From CAWGLW01 sp963823525 (GTDB taxonomy: Bacteria > Pseudomonadota > Gammaproteobacteria > Steroidobacterales > Steroidobacteraceae), in the NCBI GenBank assembly GCA_963823525.1, contig CAWGLW010000006.1, positions 744,001 through 808,000 of the forward strand: DNA of 64,000 bases. The letters run 5' to 3'. Below the pieces are notes generated by a model, which was given only the letters and a program-made list of their open reading frames with translations, was not told the DNA's origin and searched no databases. A program made the translations under genes and the position numbers. This document shows positions 56,395 through 64,000 of this stretch, piece by piece; position 1 is the first letter of the stretch; each line of letters begins with the position of its first letter.

Positions 56395-58902
56395 TTGAGC
56401 AAGAAGGTATCCAAGCAGGCCAAGAAAGCTTCGTCCCGCAAGACGGCGAAGGCGAAAACCGCGCCGGCGCGCAAAGCCGCTGTCAAAGCCACGCCTGCAC
56501 GCAAGGCGAGCACGAAGACGAAGGCCAGCACCACGCGAAAAGCCACCCCGGCTTCGAGCCGCAAAACCGCTTCGAAATCGAAAGCGGCCCCGGCGGCCCG
56601 AAAGAGCGCCACTGCAGCCAAAGCAAAAACCGGGAAGGTGACACGGAGCCGGGCGACCACCGCGAAAACAGTGAAGGCCGTCAAGGCGGCGCCGGGCAAG
56701 ACGAAGCGCGCAGCGAAAACCGGGCCCACGCCTGCGAAAAAAGCAAAAGGTAACCGGGCTGCAAAAGCAGCGCCTGCGAAAAACGCAAAATCGGCGAAAG
56801 CGGCCGGGAAGACGAAGACCCGGCCCGCAATGGCAAAGCCGGCCAGGGTCAAGACGGCCAAACCGGCCAGATCGCAGGTCGCGGACGCGCCCGCCGAGAA
56901 GAAGACCGCCCCGACTCCAGTCGCTGGCGGGGAAAAGACCAGGAGCAAGTCGGCCGTTGCGACGGCCGCGGTCACCACGGACACTGGCAAGAAGTCACGC
57001 CGCAGGCGCAAGAAGGTCGCTGAAAAGATCGATATCACGCTGCCGGCCAGCACACCCGAGGACAGGCGCTCACAACTCAAGCTGCTCATTGCCCGCGGCA
57101 AGGAACAGACGTTTCTGACCTACGCGGAGGTGAACGACCACCTGCCAAGTGAAATCGTCGATCCGGAACAGATCGAAGACATCGTTCAGATGATCAACGA
57201 CATGGGCATCCCGGTATACGAGAAGGCGCCGGATGCCGAAGCCCTGCTGATGCAGGCGGTGGTCACCGACGAGGAAGCGGCCGAAGAGGCCGCCGCTGCG
57301 CTGGCCACGACTGTTGACGCCGAGTTCGGTCGCACAACCGATCCGGTGCGCATGTACATGCGCGAAATGGGTACGGTCGAACTTCTGACACGCGAGGGTG
57401 AAATCGCGATCGCCAAGCGCATCGAGCAGGGCCTGAACTCGGTCCGCGAAGCTCTGGCGCTCTACCCGCCGACATTTGACCTGCTGCTCGCGACCTACGA
57501 ACCGATCCAGGCCGGCCAGGGCCGATTACTCGAGGTCATCGTCGGGTTTCACGACCCGAACGCGCCCGACGTCATCGCCGTGCCGGTCAATCCGAAGCTC
57601 GCCGCTGCTGCCAAGGCCAAGGAAGGTGCTGACAGCAAGAAAGACGAGGAGGAAGAGGAGGAAGAGGAGGAAGAGGAGCAGGTCGATACGGGGCCCGACC
57701 CGGAGGAAGCGGCCCGTCGATTTGCGTCGATCGCGAAACTGCATCTCCAGGTCCTCAAGGCACTTGATGAGAAAGGCTCAAGGGACGTGAAGACGGCAAA
57801 GCTGCGCAAAAAGCTGGCCGCCGAATTCATGGAACTGAAGCTCTCGCCACGCATGTTCGAAGCACTGGTCGCCAATCTGCGCGAACAGCTGAATTCCATT
57901 CGCGGCACCGAAAGAAGCATCATGCAGATCTGTGTCCGCGACGCGGGAATGCCGCGACAGGACTTCATCTCGACCTTCCCGAAGAACGAGACGAACCTGG
58001 CCTGGCTTGACAAGCACGTTAGGGCAAAGCGCAAGCATTCGGCCACGCTCGCTCGCCTGCGTGACGATATCGAGAAGCACCAGCAGCGACTGATCCGGAC
58101 CGAGAAGGCCACACACCTGTCGATTGCCGAGACCAAGGACATCAATCGCGCCATCGCGGTGGGCGAAGCGAAGGCACGGCGGGCGAAAAAGGAAATGGTC
58201 GAGGCGAATCTGCGGCTCGTGATCTCGATAGCCAAGAAGTACACGAACCGCGGACTGCAATTCCTTGACCTGATACAGGAAGGCAACATCGGCCTCATGA
58301 AGGCGGTGGACAAGTTCGAGTATCGACGGGGGTATAAATTCTCGACCTATGCCACCTGGTGGATCCGGCAGGCGATCACGAGGTCGATTGCCGACCAGGC
58401 TCGCACAATTCGCATACCGGTCCATATGATCGAGACCATCAACAAGCTCAACCGGATTTCCCGCCAGATGGTGCAGGAAATGGGTCGCGAGCCCACGCCC
58501 GATGAACTCGCCGTGCGCATGGAAATGCCGGAAGACAAGGTTCGCAAGGTGCTCAAGATAGCCAAGGAACCGATCTCGATGGAAACACCGATTGGCGACG
58601 ATGAGGACTCGCACCTCGGCGATTTCATCGAGGACACCTCGGTCGAGTCACCGATTGACTCGGCGACGACCGAGTCGCTGCGCGAGTCTACCCACGGCGT
58701 CCTGGCGGGGCTCACGCCGCGAGAAGCCAAGGTGCTGCGCATGCGATTCGGCATCGACATGACCACGGACCACACGCTCGAGGAAGTCGGCAAGCAGTTC
58801 GACGTGACGCGCGAGCGTATTCGTCAGATCGAGGCGAAGGCGCTGCGTAAGCTCCGGCATCCGAGCCGCAGCGAGCAACTGCGCTCGTTCCTGGAGGACT
58901 GA
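56395..58902 (+). CDS. rpoD: RNA polymerase sigma factor RpoD with histone-H1-like N-terminal tail
   Basis: Primary sigma-70, 835 residues; the last 613 align with E. coli RpoD almost end to end. From about residue 223 the order is region 1.1 (QLKLLIARGKEQTFLTYAEVNDHLP), 1.2 (GRTTDPVRMYMREMGTVELL), a non-conserved domain with a Glu run, region 2 (ANLRLVISIAKKYTNRGLQFLDLIQEGN; YATWWIRQAITR), region 3 and region 4 (DHTLEEVGKQFDVTRERIRQIEAKALRKLRHPSRSEQLRSF). The first about 220 residues are a Lys/Ala/Pro/Thr repeat such as KTKRAAKTGPTPAKKAKGN, resembling H1/AlgP tails. Start is a TTG at 56395, GAGG about 10 bases upstream; no in-frame stop interrupts the tail. GC and reading frame stay constant across it. 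Confidence 0.96.
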   Translation: MSKKVSKQAKKASSRKTAKAKTAPARKAAVKATPARKASTKTKASTTRKATPASSRKTASKSKAAPAARKSATAAKAKTGKVTRSRATTAKTVKAVKAAPGKTKRAAKTGPTPAKKAKGNRAAKAAPAKNAKSAKAAGKTKTRPAMAKPARVKTAKPARSQVADAPAEKKTAPTPVAGGEKTRSKSAVATAAVTTDTGKKSRRRRKKVAEKIDITLPASTPEDRRSQLKLLIARGKEQTFLTYAEVNDHLPSEIVDPEQIEDIVQMINDMGIPVYEKAPDAEALLMQAVVTDEEAAEEAAAALATTVDAEFGRTTDPVRMYMREMGTVELLTREGEIAIAKRIEQGLNSVREALALYPPTFDLLLATYEPIQAGQGRLLEVIVGFHDPNAPDVIAVPVNPKLAAAAKAKEGADSKKDEEEEEEEEEEEQVDTGPDPEEAARRFASIAKLHLQVLKALDEKGSRDVKTAKLRKKLAAEFMELKLSPRMFEALVANLREQLNSIRGTERSIMQICVRDAGMPRQDFISTFPKNETNLAWLDKHVRAKRKHSATLARLRDDIEKHQQRLIRTEKATHLSIAETKDINRAIAVGEAKARRAKKEMVEANLRLVISIAKKYTNRGLQFLDLIQEGNIGLMKAVDKFEYRRGYKFSTYATWWIRQAITRSIADQARTIRIPVHMIETINKLNRISRQMVQEMGREPTPDELAVRMEMPEDKVRKVLKIAKEPISMETPIGDDEDSHLGDFIEDTSVESPIDSATTESLRESTHGVLAGLTPREAKVLRMRFGIDMTTDHTLEEVGKQFDVTRERIRQIEAKALRKLRHPSRSEQLRSFLED

Positions 58903-58922
58903 TCGGTCCGACTGGAAACCGA

Positions 58923-58950
58923 AAAGCCCGGCAATGCCGGGCTTTTTTTT
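58923..58950 (+). terminator. Rho-independent terminator after rpoD
   Basis: AAAGCCCGGC pairs with GCCGGGCTTT around AAT, followed by a run of eight T's (58943-58950). It ends the rpsU-rpoD transcript and lies between convergent genes. Confidence 0.95.
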
Positions 58951-58965
58951 GGATCCGGTGACCGT

Positions 58966-60480
58966 TCACTCGGGCGGCCGAGACGCCTGCCCTGTCTGTG
59001 CAAAAAAGCGGCCCGCACCATTGTGCAGCGGGACCGTCACGCCGACCAGCGCCCGCTCGCGGGATATTCGCGCCGTGCGGGCGCTGTCAATCCGATCGGT
59101 GGCAAACAACACGCCCAGCACGGCTTCGACCGTCACGTCGGCGAGACCCGCATCCGCAACTAGCAGGGCCGTCGCTGCAACCGTGCGTACCGGTTCGCGC
59201 TGGCCCGGATAGGAGCGGGCCGCCACGGTCATCGGCACCAGCCCCTGACTCTGTTCATGGATCTGATTGATTACGCTGTCATCAAGCGACAGCAGCCGCA
59301 GCGGCGCCCGACCCGCTGCAACCGACAATTGCCGCCACGGCACGGCCACCGCGATGATCACCGCATCTAGGTCGCCGGCGACGAGTCGCTCGAGTTCCTC
59401 GGCTGGTGTCCCGGAGAGCGCTTCGCCAAGATCCCCGAATGCCAGACCGTGCGCAGTGAGTACTGAGCGGGCTGTAAATCGCGCCCCCGACTCTTCGCTG
59501 CCGATACCGACCCGCCGACCACGCAGGTCACTGATCTGGCGAATTGCCGAATCCGCCCGCACGATGACGTGCAGCGCCTCCGGGGCAAGGCTGGCCAGTG
59601 CACGCAGGTGTTGCAGCGGGCCGGTCGCCGCAAACGGCCCCAGGCCCGCGACGGCGGCGGCGGCAACGTCGCTTTGCATCAGGGCCAGTTGCGCATCGCC
59701 GCCGTTCACGAGCAGGGCGTTGTCGACACTGCCCTCGGTCGCAACGACCACCGGGCTCGCCGTCGGATCCCAGCGGCGCGAAAAGGACTGAACAAATCGC
59801 CAGTACTCACCGCCTTCCGGCCCAACCGCGAGCACCAGGTGCTGGCGATTGCGCTCGAGACGGACCGTGATGTTCTTGTAAGCGCGATCGAGTTCTTCCT
59901 CGATGATCGCCTCCTCCGAGCTGCGAAAACCCGGAGACGTATCGACCAGGGCGGCAAGCCGGTTGACCAGTTCATCCGCCCGCGAGCGCATCACGCCACC
60001 CTGCGCGCTGGCGCGACGAAAAGACTCGTCAGTCGTCGGTCGGGCATCCGGCAACAAGGCTTCCTCAATCTGCCAGCCATCCGGCGCCTTTCGATAGGCC
60101 GCTGATCCATAGGCGCGCAGTTCCGACCCCGCTTCATTTCCGCCGGAACGGAACCCGGCCACCCCATCTTCGGTTGCGCCGAGTGACTGCGCGAGCACGG
60201 CCGGGCTGAGCCGGTCCCAGTCCGCCGCATCGTATGACTCGGTAAACCGCAGCACCGCGTTGTAGTAGACCAGCGCCCGCTTTGCGCCATCCTCGGCGGC
60301 GCGCAAAGGCGAACTGCCCTGGCGCTTCAGGCTCTGGATCAGGAGCACCTCACGGCCGAATTGTTCGTTCAACTGCGCCTGCAGGTCTGACTCGATCCGG
60401 GAGGCCTCCGGGCCGCGCGTGCACGCGGCCATCGACAACACTGCCATCATCAGAATCAGCCGTGTCGCGATGCCACTCAT
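58966..60480 (-). CDS. TAXI-family substrate-binding lipoprotein with an added N-terminal domain
   Basis: 504 residues. Signal MSGIATRLILMMAVLSMAAC ends in a lipobox, so it is anchored through Cys20. Residues about 20-190 form an extra helical domain (ESDLQAQLNEQFGREVLLIQSLKRQ...) not found in plain TAXI proteins. The TAXI part (about 210-460) shows LVLAVGPEGGEYWRFVQSF, SVDNALLVNGGDAQLALMQSDVA, and LRGRRVGIGSEESGARFTARSVL. TAXI proteins normally work with TRAP permeases (DctQM fusion); none is adjacent, and gltS is the neighbour. Ligand unknown. Confidence 0.82.
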   Translation of the reverse strand: MSGIATRLILMMAVLSMAACTRGPEASRIESDLQAQLNEQFGREVLLIQSLKRQGSSPLRAAEDGAKRALVYYNAVLRFTESYDAADWDRLSPAVLAQSLGATEDGVAGFRSGGNEAGSELRAYGSAAYRKAPDGWQIEEALLPDARPTTDESFRRASAQGGVMRSRADELVNRLAALVDTSPGFRSSEEAIIEEELDRAYKNITVRLERNRQHLVLAVGPEGGEYWRFVQSFSRRWDPTASPVVVATEGSVDNALLVNGGDAQLALMQSDVAAAAVAGLGPFAATGPLQHLRALASLAPEALHVIVRADSAIRQISDLRGRRVGIGSEESGARFTARSVLTAHGLAFGDLGEALSGTPAEELERLVAGDLDAVIIAVAVPWRQLSVAAGRAPLRLLSLDDSVINQIHEQSQGLVPMTVAARSYPGQREPVRTVAATALLVADAGLADVTVEAVLGVLFATDRIDSARTARISRERALVGVTVPLHNGAGRFFAQTGQASRPPE

Positions 60481-60483
60481 GAC

Positions 60484-61698
60484 TCAGAAGCCCAGCATCG
60501 GCAGCGCGATGAAGGCCTGAAAAATGAGTGCGTTGGAGATATCGGCAAAGAACGCGCCGACAATCGGCAGGAGCAGGAACGCCGTCGGCGCCGGCCCATA
60601 GCGTTCCGCAATCGTCTGCATCACGGACATGCCGACGGCCGTCGTCGCCAGCCCGGCCGCGACGTGCCCCCCGCTGATTACCGCCGCGTCGTAGTCGCCA
60701 CCCATCGCCCGGAACGTCAGGAAGTAAGCAAACGCGGCGGTGGCCAGCGCGTTGACCACGATGATCAGCAACAGCGGCCCCGCCAGCGTCGCAAGATCAA
60801 GAATGCGCAGCGTCATCAGCGCCATGATGAGAAACAGGGACAAGGACACGCTGCCCACGGCCTGCACGGCGCGGTCATTGATACCCTGGATGCCAAGCAC
60901 CGTGGCGCCGTTACGCACAGCCATGCCAATCAGCAACGCCCAGAGGAACTCTGGCAGCAGGACGCCCGTTTCCTTGACCAGGCCATTGACGATGTGCGCC
61001 ACGCCGATGCAAACGAGGCATACGAGCAGCACGAACAGTAATTGCTCTGCAGTGATCGGCTGCTGCTCAGCCCGTTCCGGCGCATGTGGCTCGACCGGCT
61101 TTTGCTGCTTGCCGCCGTGCTCGGTCGTGCCAAGCCCGCGTATCAGGCGCTGCGCCACGGGACCGGCCAGCATGCTGCCGAGAATCAGCCCGGCCGTGGC
61201 GGCCGCCATGCCCAGTTCCATTGCGCTGCGGATATTCTGTACGTCCGAGAAGCTCCGTGCGTAGGCCGCCGCCGTGCCGTGCCCACCGACCAGCGAGACA
61301 GAGCCGGACATCAGCCCAACCAGCGGGTGCAGATCGAGCAGCATTGCCATGCCCAGCCCGATGGCTTCCTGCATGAACATCAGCAGAATGAACAGGCCGA
61401 GAAGGATCACCAGCTTCCAGCCACCCCTGGCGAGCGATCGCACGTCGGCCGCAAGCCCCAGTGTTGCAAAGAATGCGAGCAACAACGGGTCCTTCATTGA
61501 CTCGTCCATGGAAACCTGCACATCCATGCCGAGCCCGACGAGTGCCATCAGCAGCGCAAAGAGAAAACCGCCGACGACCGGCACGGGAATACTGTAACGC
61601 TGCAACAGGGACGATCGCTGCACGATCATCTGACCGATAAAGAAGAGCGCCGTCGCCAGCGCCAGCGTCTGCAGTGTATTGAGGTCGAGGGTCCTCAA
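60484..61698 (-). CDS. gltS: Sodium/glutamate symporter
   Basis: Inner-membrane Na+-coupled glutamate carrier, 404 residues, of the ESS family. The sequence tracks E. coli GltS: LDLNTLQTLALATALFFIGQMI, RYSIPVPVVGGFLFALLMA, LMDESMKDPLLLAFFATLGLAADV-like (here VQVSMDESMKDPLLLAFFATLGL), and SVSLVGGHGTAAAYARSFSD, with about ten hydrophobic segments. Start is TTG 61698 with AGGA 7 bases upstream. It lies 3 bases before the end of the TAXI gene on the same strand, so they form a transcript. Confidence 0.92.
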   Translation of the reverse strand: MRTLDLNTLQTLALATALFFIGQMIVQRSSLLQRYSIPVPVVGGFLFALLMALVGLGMDVQVSMDESMKDPLLLAFFATLGLAADVRSLARGGWKLVILLGLFILLMFMQEAIGLGMAMLLDLHPLVGLMSGSVSLVGGHGTAAAYARSFSDVQNIRSAMELGMAAATAGLILGSMLAGPVAQRLIRGLGTTEHGGKQQKPVEPHAPERAEQQPITAEQLLFVLLVCLVCIGVAHIVNGLVKETGVLLPEFLWALLIGMAVRNGATVLGIQGINDRAVQAVGSVSLSLFLIMALMTLRILDLATLAGPLLLIIVVNALATAAFAYFLTFRAMGGDYDAAVISGGHVAAGLATTAVGMSVMQTIAERYGPAPTAFLLLPIVGAFFADISNALIFQAFIALPMLGF

Positions 61699-61921
61699 GA
61701 CCGATTCCTGCCCGTCTCGGACAGGCGAAAATCGCCCCTGAACATCAGCGTGCCTCGCATTTCATCATCCGGGCCGATGTTGCCATGGCAGGGATCGCAA
61801 CACGCTGCCGGATGATTGTAAAGTGTCAGCACAGCCAACGCGCAGCGAACGCAGTCAGACGGCGCTCGAAGCACCCCGCCGAGGCTGCTCTTCCGGGCCC
61901 CAACACGAAAGGGAGACAATC

Positions 61922-62437
61922 ATGAACCCCGCCGAAGCGGCCTGCGCAATCGAGGCCTATTTTTCCAGTGAGGCGGCCGAGATGTACTGGGTGATCGGCG
62001 GCGCCGTTCTCCTGTTTGCAACCGCGGCGTTGCTCTGGCTGAAACTGGATGACCGGTTCTCGGTATCGCTGGCGATCTCCCTCTCGGTGGTTGCCCTCAT
62101 GCTGGCCGTCACGGGTGTCAGCCTGCTGGTGCGTGACACGGCCAACAGGAACAACCTGCTCTCGCTGGTTCAGCAAGAGCGCACGGTGGAGGCATCGGCC
62201 GCCCTGGAGGCAGAGAAGCGGCGAATGATCGAGGTGGTGAAGAACTATTCAACCTATCGCTTCATGTTTGCCGCCGCCGCACTCATCGGCGCCCTGCTCA
62301 TTGCATGGGCTCAGGGTGGCCTCGCGCATGCTGCGGCGGTCGGCTTGCTCGCGTTTTCCGCCGCCGGTGTTGTGATTGATCAGTACTCCGAGAAGCGAGC
62401 CACCGCCTACCTGGAAAGGCTGGAGCAGGCACTGTGA
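61922..62437 (+). CDS. Unknown membrane protein, 171 residues, four TM segments
   Basis: Starts MNPAEAACAIEAYFSSEAAEM. Predicted TMs are about 22-42 (YWVIGGAVLLFATAALLWL), 51-70, 116-134 and 137-155, with a charged helix between (QQERTVEASAALEAEKRRMIEVVKNYSTYR). The end (YSEKRATAYLERLEQAL) is coiled-coil like. It is preceded by GGGAGACAATC at a good distance. Family not recognised. A second small membrane gene follows after 19 bases. Confidence 0.7.
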   Translation: MNPAEAACAIEAYFSSEAAEMYWVIGGAVLLFATAALLWLKLDDRFSVSLAISLSVVALMLAVTGVSLLVRDTANRNNLLSLVQQERTVEASAALEAEKRRMIEVVKNYSTYRFMFAAAALIGALLIAWAQGGLAHAAAVGLLAFSAAGVVIDQYSEKRATAYLERLEQAL

Positions 62438-62456
62438 TCGGTCAGACGAAAGAGCC

Positions 62457-62816
62457 ATGAAAACCGCCAACCAGATTGTCGCCATTGTCCTGTGGATCAT
62501 CGGACTGACCATGCTGATCACCAAGGCGAGCTCACTGATCGGAGCGCTCTACTTCGTGCCGTTTACGCTCGGCCCGCTCGCCCTCACCCATGTCGGGATC
62601 GTTCGAGCAACGAGCACGCGCGCGCAGACTATCCTGTTGATCGCGATGCTGGCCTATTTTGCCTGGCTCGCTTTCGTATACGTTGACGCCTTCTACATTC
62701 ACCCCGACCCGCAAAGTCCGATCGCGTTGCTGTTCGTCGGAGTCTATGCCCTTCCGGTTCTTGCGTTGCTGTGGTGGGCAGCCTATCGGGCTGAAGCGAA
62801 ATCAATTGTGTCCTAG
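62457..62816 (+). CDS. Small unknown four-TM membrane protein
   Basis: 119 residues from ATG 62457 (MKTANQIVAIVLWIIG). Nearly all hydrophobic, with TMs at about 5-24, 28-47, 57-77 and 86-108. It shares a possible transcript with the upstream 171-residue protein and the hydrolase that begins 5 bases after its stop. No motif is seen, so no function is proposed. Confidence 0.65.
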   Translation: MKTANQIVAIVLWIIGLTMLITKASSLIGALYFVPFTLGPLALTHVGIVRATSTRAQTILLIAMLAYFAWLAFVYVDAFYIHPDPQSPIALLFVGVYALPVLALLWWAAYRAEAKSIVS

Positions 62817-62820
62817 ACAA

Positions 62821-63738
62821 ATGCAGGACGGGCAGGCAATCACGCTGGGCGCGCAGGACGGTTACTCAGTGCCGCTGGAGTATTTCAGCGCCCCGGAACC
62901 GCGCGCTCAGGTGCTGATCCTGCCGGCACTGGGTATACAGGCCCGGCTTTACCGCAAGCTCGGCAGGGAGCTGGCCGGCTCAGGAATTGCCGTGGTCGTC
63001 ATGGAGCAGCGCGGCCACGGACACAGTGCGCTTCGTCCCTCACGCCACTGTGACTTCGGTTTCAGGGAGTGGCTTGAATTCGACATACCCGCCGCGCTGC
63101 GATGGATGCGGACCGCAAACCCGAGTGCTCCGATCTATCTGGCGGGGCACAGCCTCGGCGGCCATCTCGCCCTGATGGCCCGGGCGTTGTATCCCGAACA
63201 GGTGGCAGGCGTCGTTCTGTTCACGACTGCCACGCCCTGGTATCAGTGCTTCGCGGGGCGCGAGCGTTGGCTGGTCCGGTTCCTGATCGCGGCAGTACCG
63301 CCCCTGACCGCCCTGCTCGGCTACTACCCGGGCGACCGCCTCGGTTTCGGCGGCCGCGAAGCCAGGCGACTGATGGCCGACTGGCTGGTCATGGCGCGGG
63401 ACAACCGCTACAGCGCGGCAGGCATCGAAAAGGACCTCGAGGCCATGGTCCAGGCCGATCGCTGTCCCGTGTTATCGGTCCACTGCGACAGTGACCAGCT
63501 CGCGCCGCTGAAAGCCATCCAGGGCGTTACCGGGCGACTGTCCAATCACGCCATCGACTGGTTCGAGATCACCAGTGACGCGCTGGGTGTGAGGGCTGAT
63601 CACGTTTCCTGGGCAAAGCGCCCGGCCCTTGCAGCCTGCGCTATCGGTACATGGATCGACGCGAATCGGCCCGATCCGCAACCGTTTCGCCGAACCGGCA
63701 CCTCAGAATCTACCGGCGATTTTGCCGGGATTGATTAG
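62821..63738 (+). CDS. Alpha/beta hydrolase, lysophospholipase/lipase-like
   Basis: 305 residues from ATG 62821. The nucleophile elbow is GHSLGGHLA, preceded by VVVMEQRGHGHSA; later CPVLSVHCDSDQLAP gives the Asp and RADHVSWAKRP the His, so the triad is complete. No signal peptide is seen. Substrate unknown. It follows the small membrane proteins at 5 bases, suggesting an operon of membrane or lipid function. Confidence 0.82.
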   Translation: MQDGQAITLGAQDGYSVPLEYFSAPEPRAQVLILPALGIQARLYRKLGRELAGSGIAVVVMEQRGHGHSALRPSRHCDFGFREWLEFDIPAALRWMRTANPSAPIYLAGHSLGGHLALMARALYPEQVAGVVLFTTATPWYQCFAGRERWLVRFLIAAVPPLTALLGYYPGDRLGFGGREARRLMADWLVMARDNRYSAAGIEKDLEAMVQADRCPVLSVHCDSDQLAPLKAIQGVTGRLSNHAIDWFEITSDALGVRADHVSWAKRPALAACAIGTWIDANRPDPQPFRRTGTSESTGDFAGID

Positions 63739-63793
63739 ACTGTGGCGCCCGCCACGGCGCCGGGGTGGGCGGCCTGAAGCGGGAGTTGCTCTG

Positions 63794-64000
63794 ATGTCTG
63801 AATCGACCTACACGGAAAGAGAGGAATTCATTCACCGGCTGACCCACTGGGCCGGCATCGTCGGGAGCCTGATCGCGATTCCCTGGCTCGCCTGGACAGC
63901 CGCACGGCACGGCGACTCGTGGCGAATGGTGAGCGGGCTCGTATTCGCCCTGAGCGCGCTGCTGCTTTTCGTCACTTCGGTGCGCTATCACACAACACTC
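63794..64000 (+). CDS. Hemolysin III / PAQR-family membrane protein, partial
   Basis: The first 69 residues, cut at the window edge. REEFIHRLTHWAGIVGSLIAIPWLAW and VSGLVFALSALLLFVTSVRYHTTL resemble the first two TM segments of hemolysin-III/PAQR proteins, where the conserved 'SxxxH' and 'xYH' histidines are zinc ligands; the RYH and the FIHRLTHW His fit. Orientation matches the hydrolase upstream. No haemolytic activity should be inferred from the name. Confidence 0.75.
   Translation, partial: MSESTYTEREEFIHRLTHWAGIVGSLIAIPWLAWTAARHGDSWRMVSGLVFALSALLLFVTSVRYHTTL

Noticed and set aside
55860..57101. 413-codon minus-strand frame over the end of dnaG and the basic tail of rpoD, rich in Phe/Ala/Val
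   Set aside because: It is the mirror image of a Lys/Ala-rich coding repeat, so it looks membrane-like without being a gene.
61695..61919. Cys-containing 74-codon minus-strand frame (with CCDPCHG) whose stop overlaps the gltS TTG
   Set aside because: Overlap with the gltS leader and a single Cys cluster are not enough; a TACAAT that may be the gltS -10 lies inside it. It could deserve a look if conserved.
1..64000. CRISPR arrays, prophage, insertion sequences, rRNA and tRNA genes
   Set aside because: No repeat-spacer pattern, transposase, integrase, or RNA-gene signature was found; the region looks like a conserved core segment.

Overview
The window is a high-GC (by eye well over 60%) chromosomal segment of a free-living gammaproteobacterium. 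The evidence is a Pseudomonas-style gene order (pilG-pilH-pilI-pilJ-chpA-chpC beside gshB-tonB-algH-ruvX-pyrB, pilT-pilU and yggS-proC-yggT-yggU), a fused chorismate mutase/prephenate dehydrogenase TyrA, an AmpD/AmpE pair, a split NrdJa/NrdJb ribonucleotide reductase, and the tsaD / rpsU-yqeY-dnaG-rpoD macromolecular-synthesis region. Several differences from Pseudomonas (no pilK/chpB, no pyrR/pyrC, no metXW, a long RpoD tail) suggest a neighbouring lineage such as the Xanthomonadales/Steroidobacter/Woeseia side of the class; that placement is inference. I saw no insertion sequence, prophage, CRISPR array, rRNA or tRNA. Gene density is very high, with many overlapping starts and stops.

Layout. 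1-2.9 kb: a partial sensor-like gene, tyrA, pdxH and an anchored protein with an HELFH motif. 2.9-9.8 kb: cobalamin handling (ABC ATPase, a cobalamin riboswitch with its own promoter, TonB-dependent receptor BtuB, a PduO-type adenosyltransferase, and BtuF in an operon with ampD-ampE), with a HisN-like phosphatase between. No BtuC permease is present. 9.9-13.0 kb: tandem universal stress protein, bioA, rsmE. 13.0-22.9 kb: the Chp chemosensory system that controls type IV pili (minus strand, transcribed pilG to chpC). 23.0-28.8 kb: gshB, tonB3-like tonB, algH, ruvX, pyrB, a PyrK-like Fe-S flavoprotein and an MBL-fold hydrolase. 29.1-32.5 kb: three PilT-family retraction ATPases in a row. 32.6-36.0 kb: yggS, proC, yggT, yggU, a DUF4426 lipoprotein and an HU-like protein.

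36.0-40.5 kb: hydrolase, PEBP-like protein, msrB with a small membrane protein before it, an 83-residue unknown, ppnN and an L,D-transpeptidase. 40.6-45.6 kb: B12-dependent ribonucleotide reductase nrdJa-nrdJb with a clear terminator, a 560-base control region (NrdR-like palindrome, consensus DnaA box, AT-rich island) and a DegP/DegQ-type protease. 45.7-53.6 kb: a lipoprotein aminopeptidase, cca, a Sel1/TonB-C protein, uppP, a MidA-like methyltransferase, a FolM-like reductase, folK, folB, tsaD. 53.7-58.95 kb: rpsU, yqeY, dnaG and an rpoD carrying a histone-H1-like N-terminal tail. 59-64 kb: a TAXI-type binding lipoprotein, gltS, two small membrane proteins, an alpha/beta hydrolase and the start of a hemolysin-III/PAQR gene.

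How it fits together: cobalamin imported and adenosylated by the first cluster is the cofactor needed by the NrdJ reductase at 41-43.6 kb. The Chp system, the three retraction ATPases and the TonB3-like protein together point to regulated twitching motility. The most unusual items are the Lys/Ala-rich tail on the housekeeping sigma factor, the third PilT/PilU paralogue, the pyrB-pyrK-MBL arrangement, and the incomplete B12 importer.
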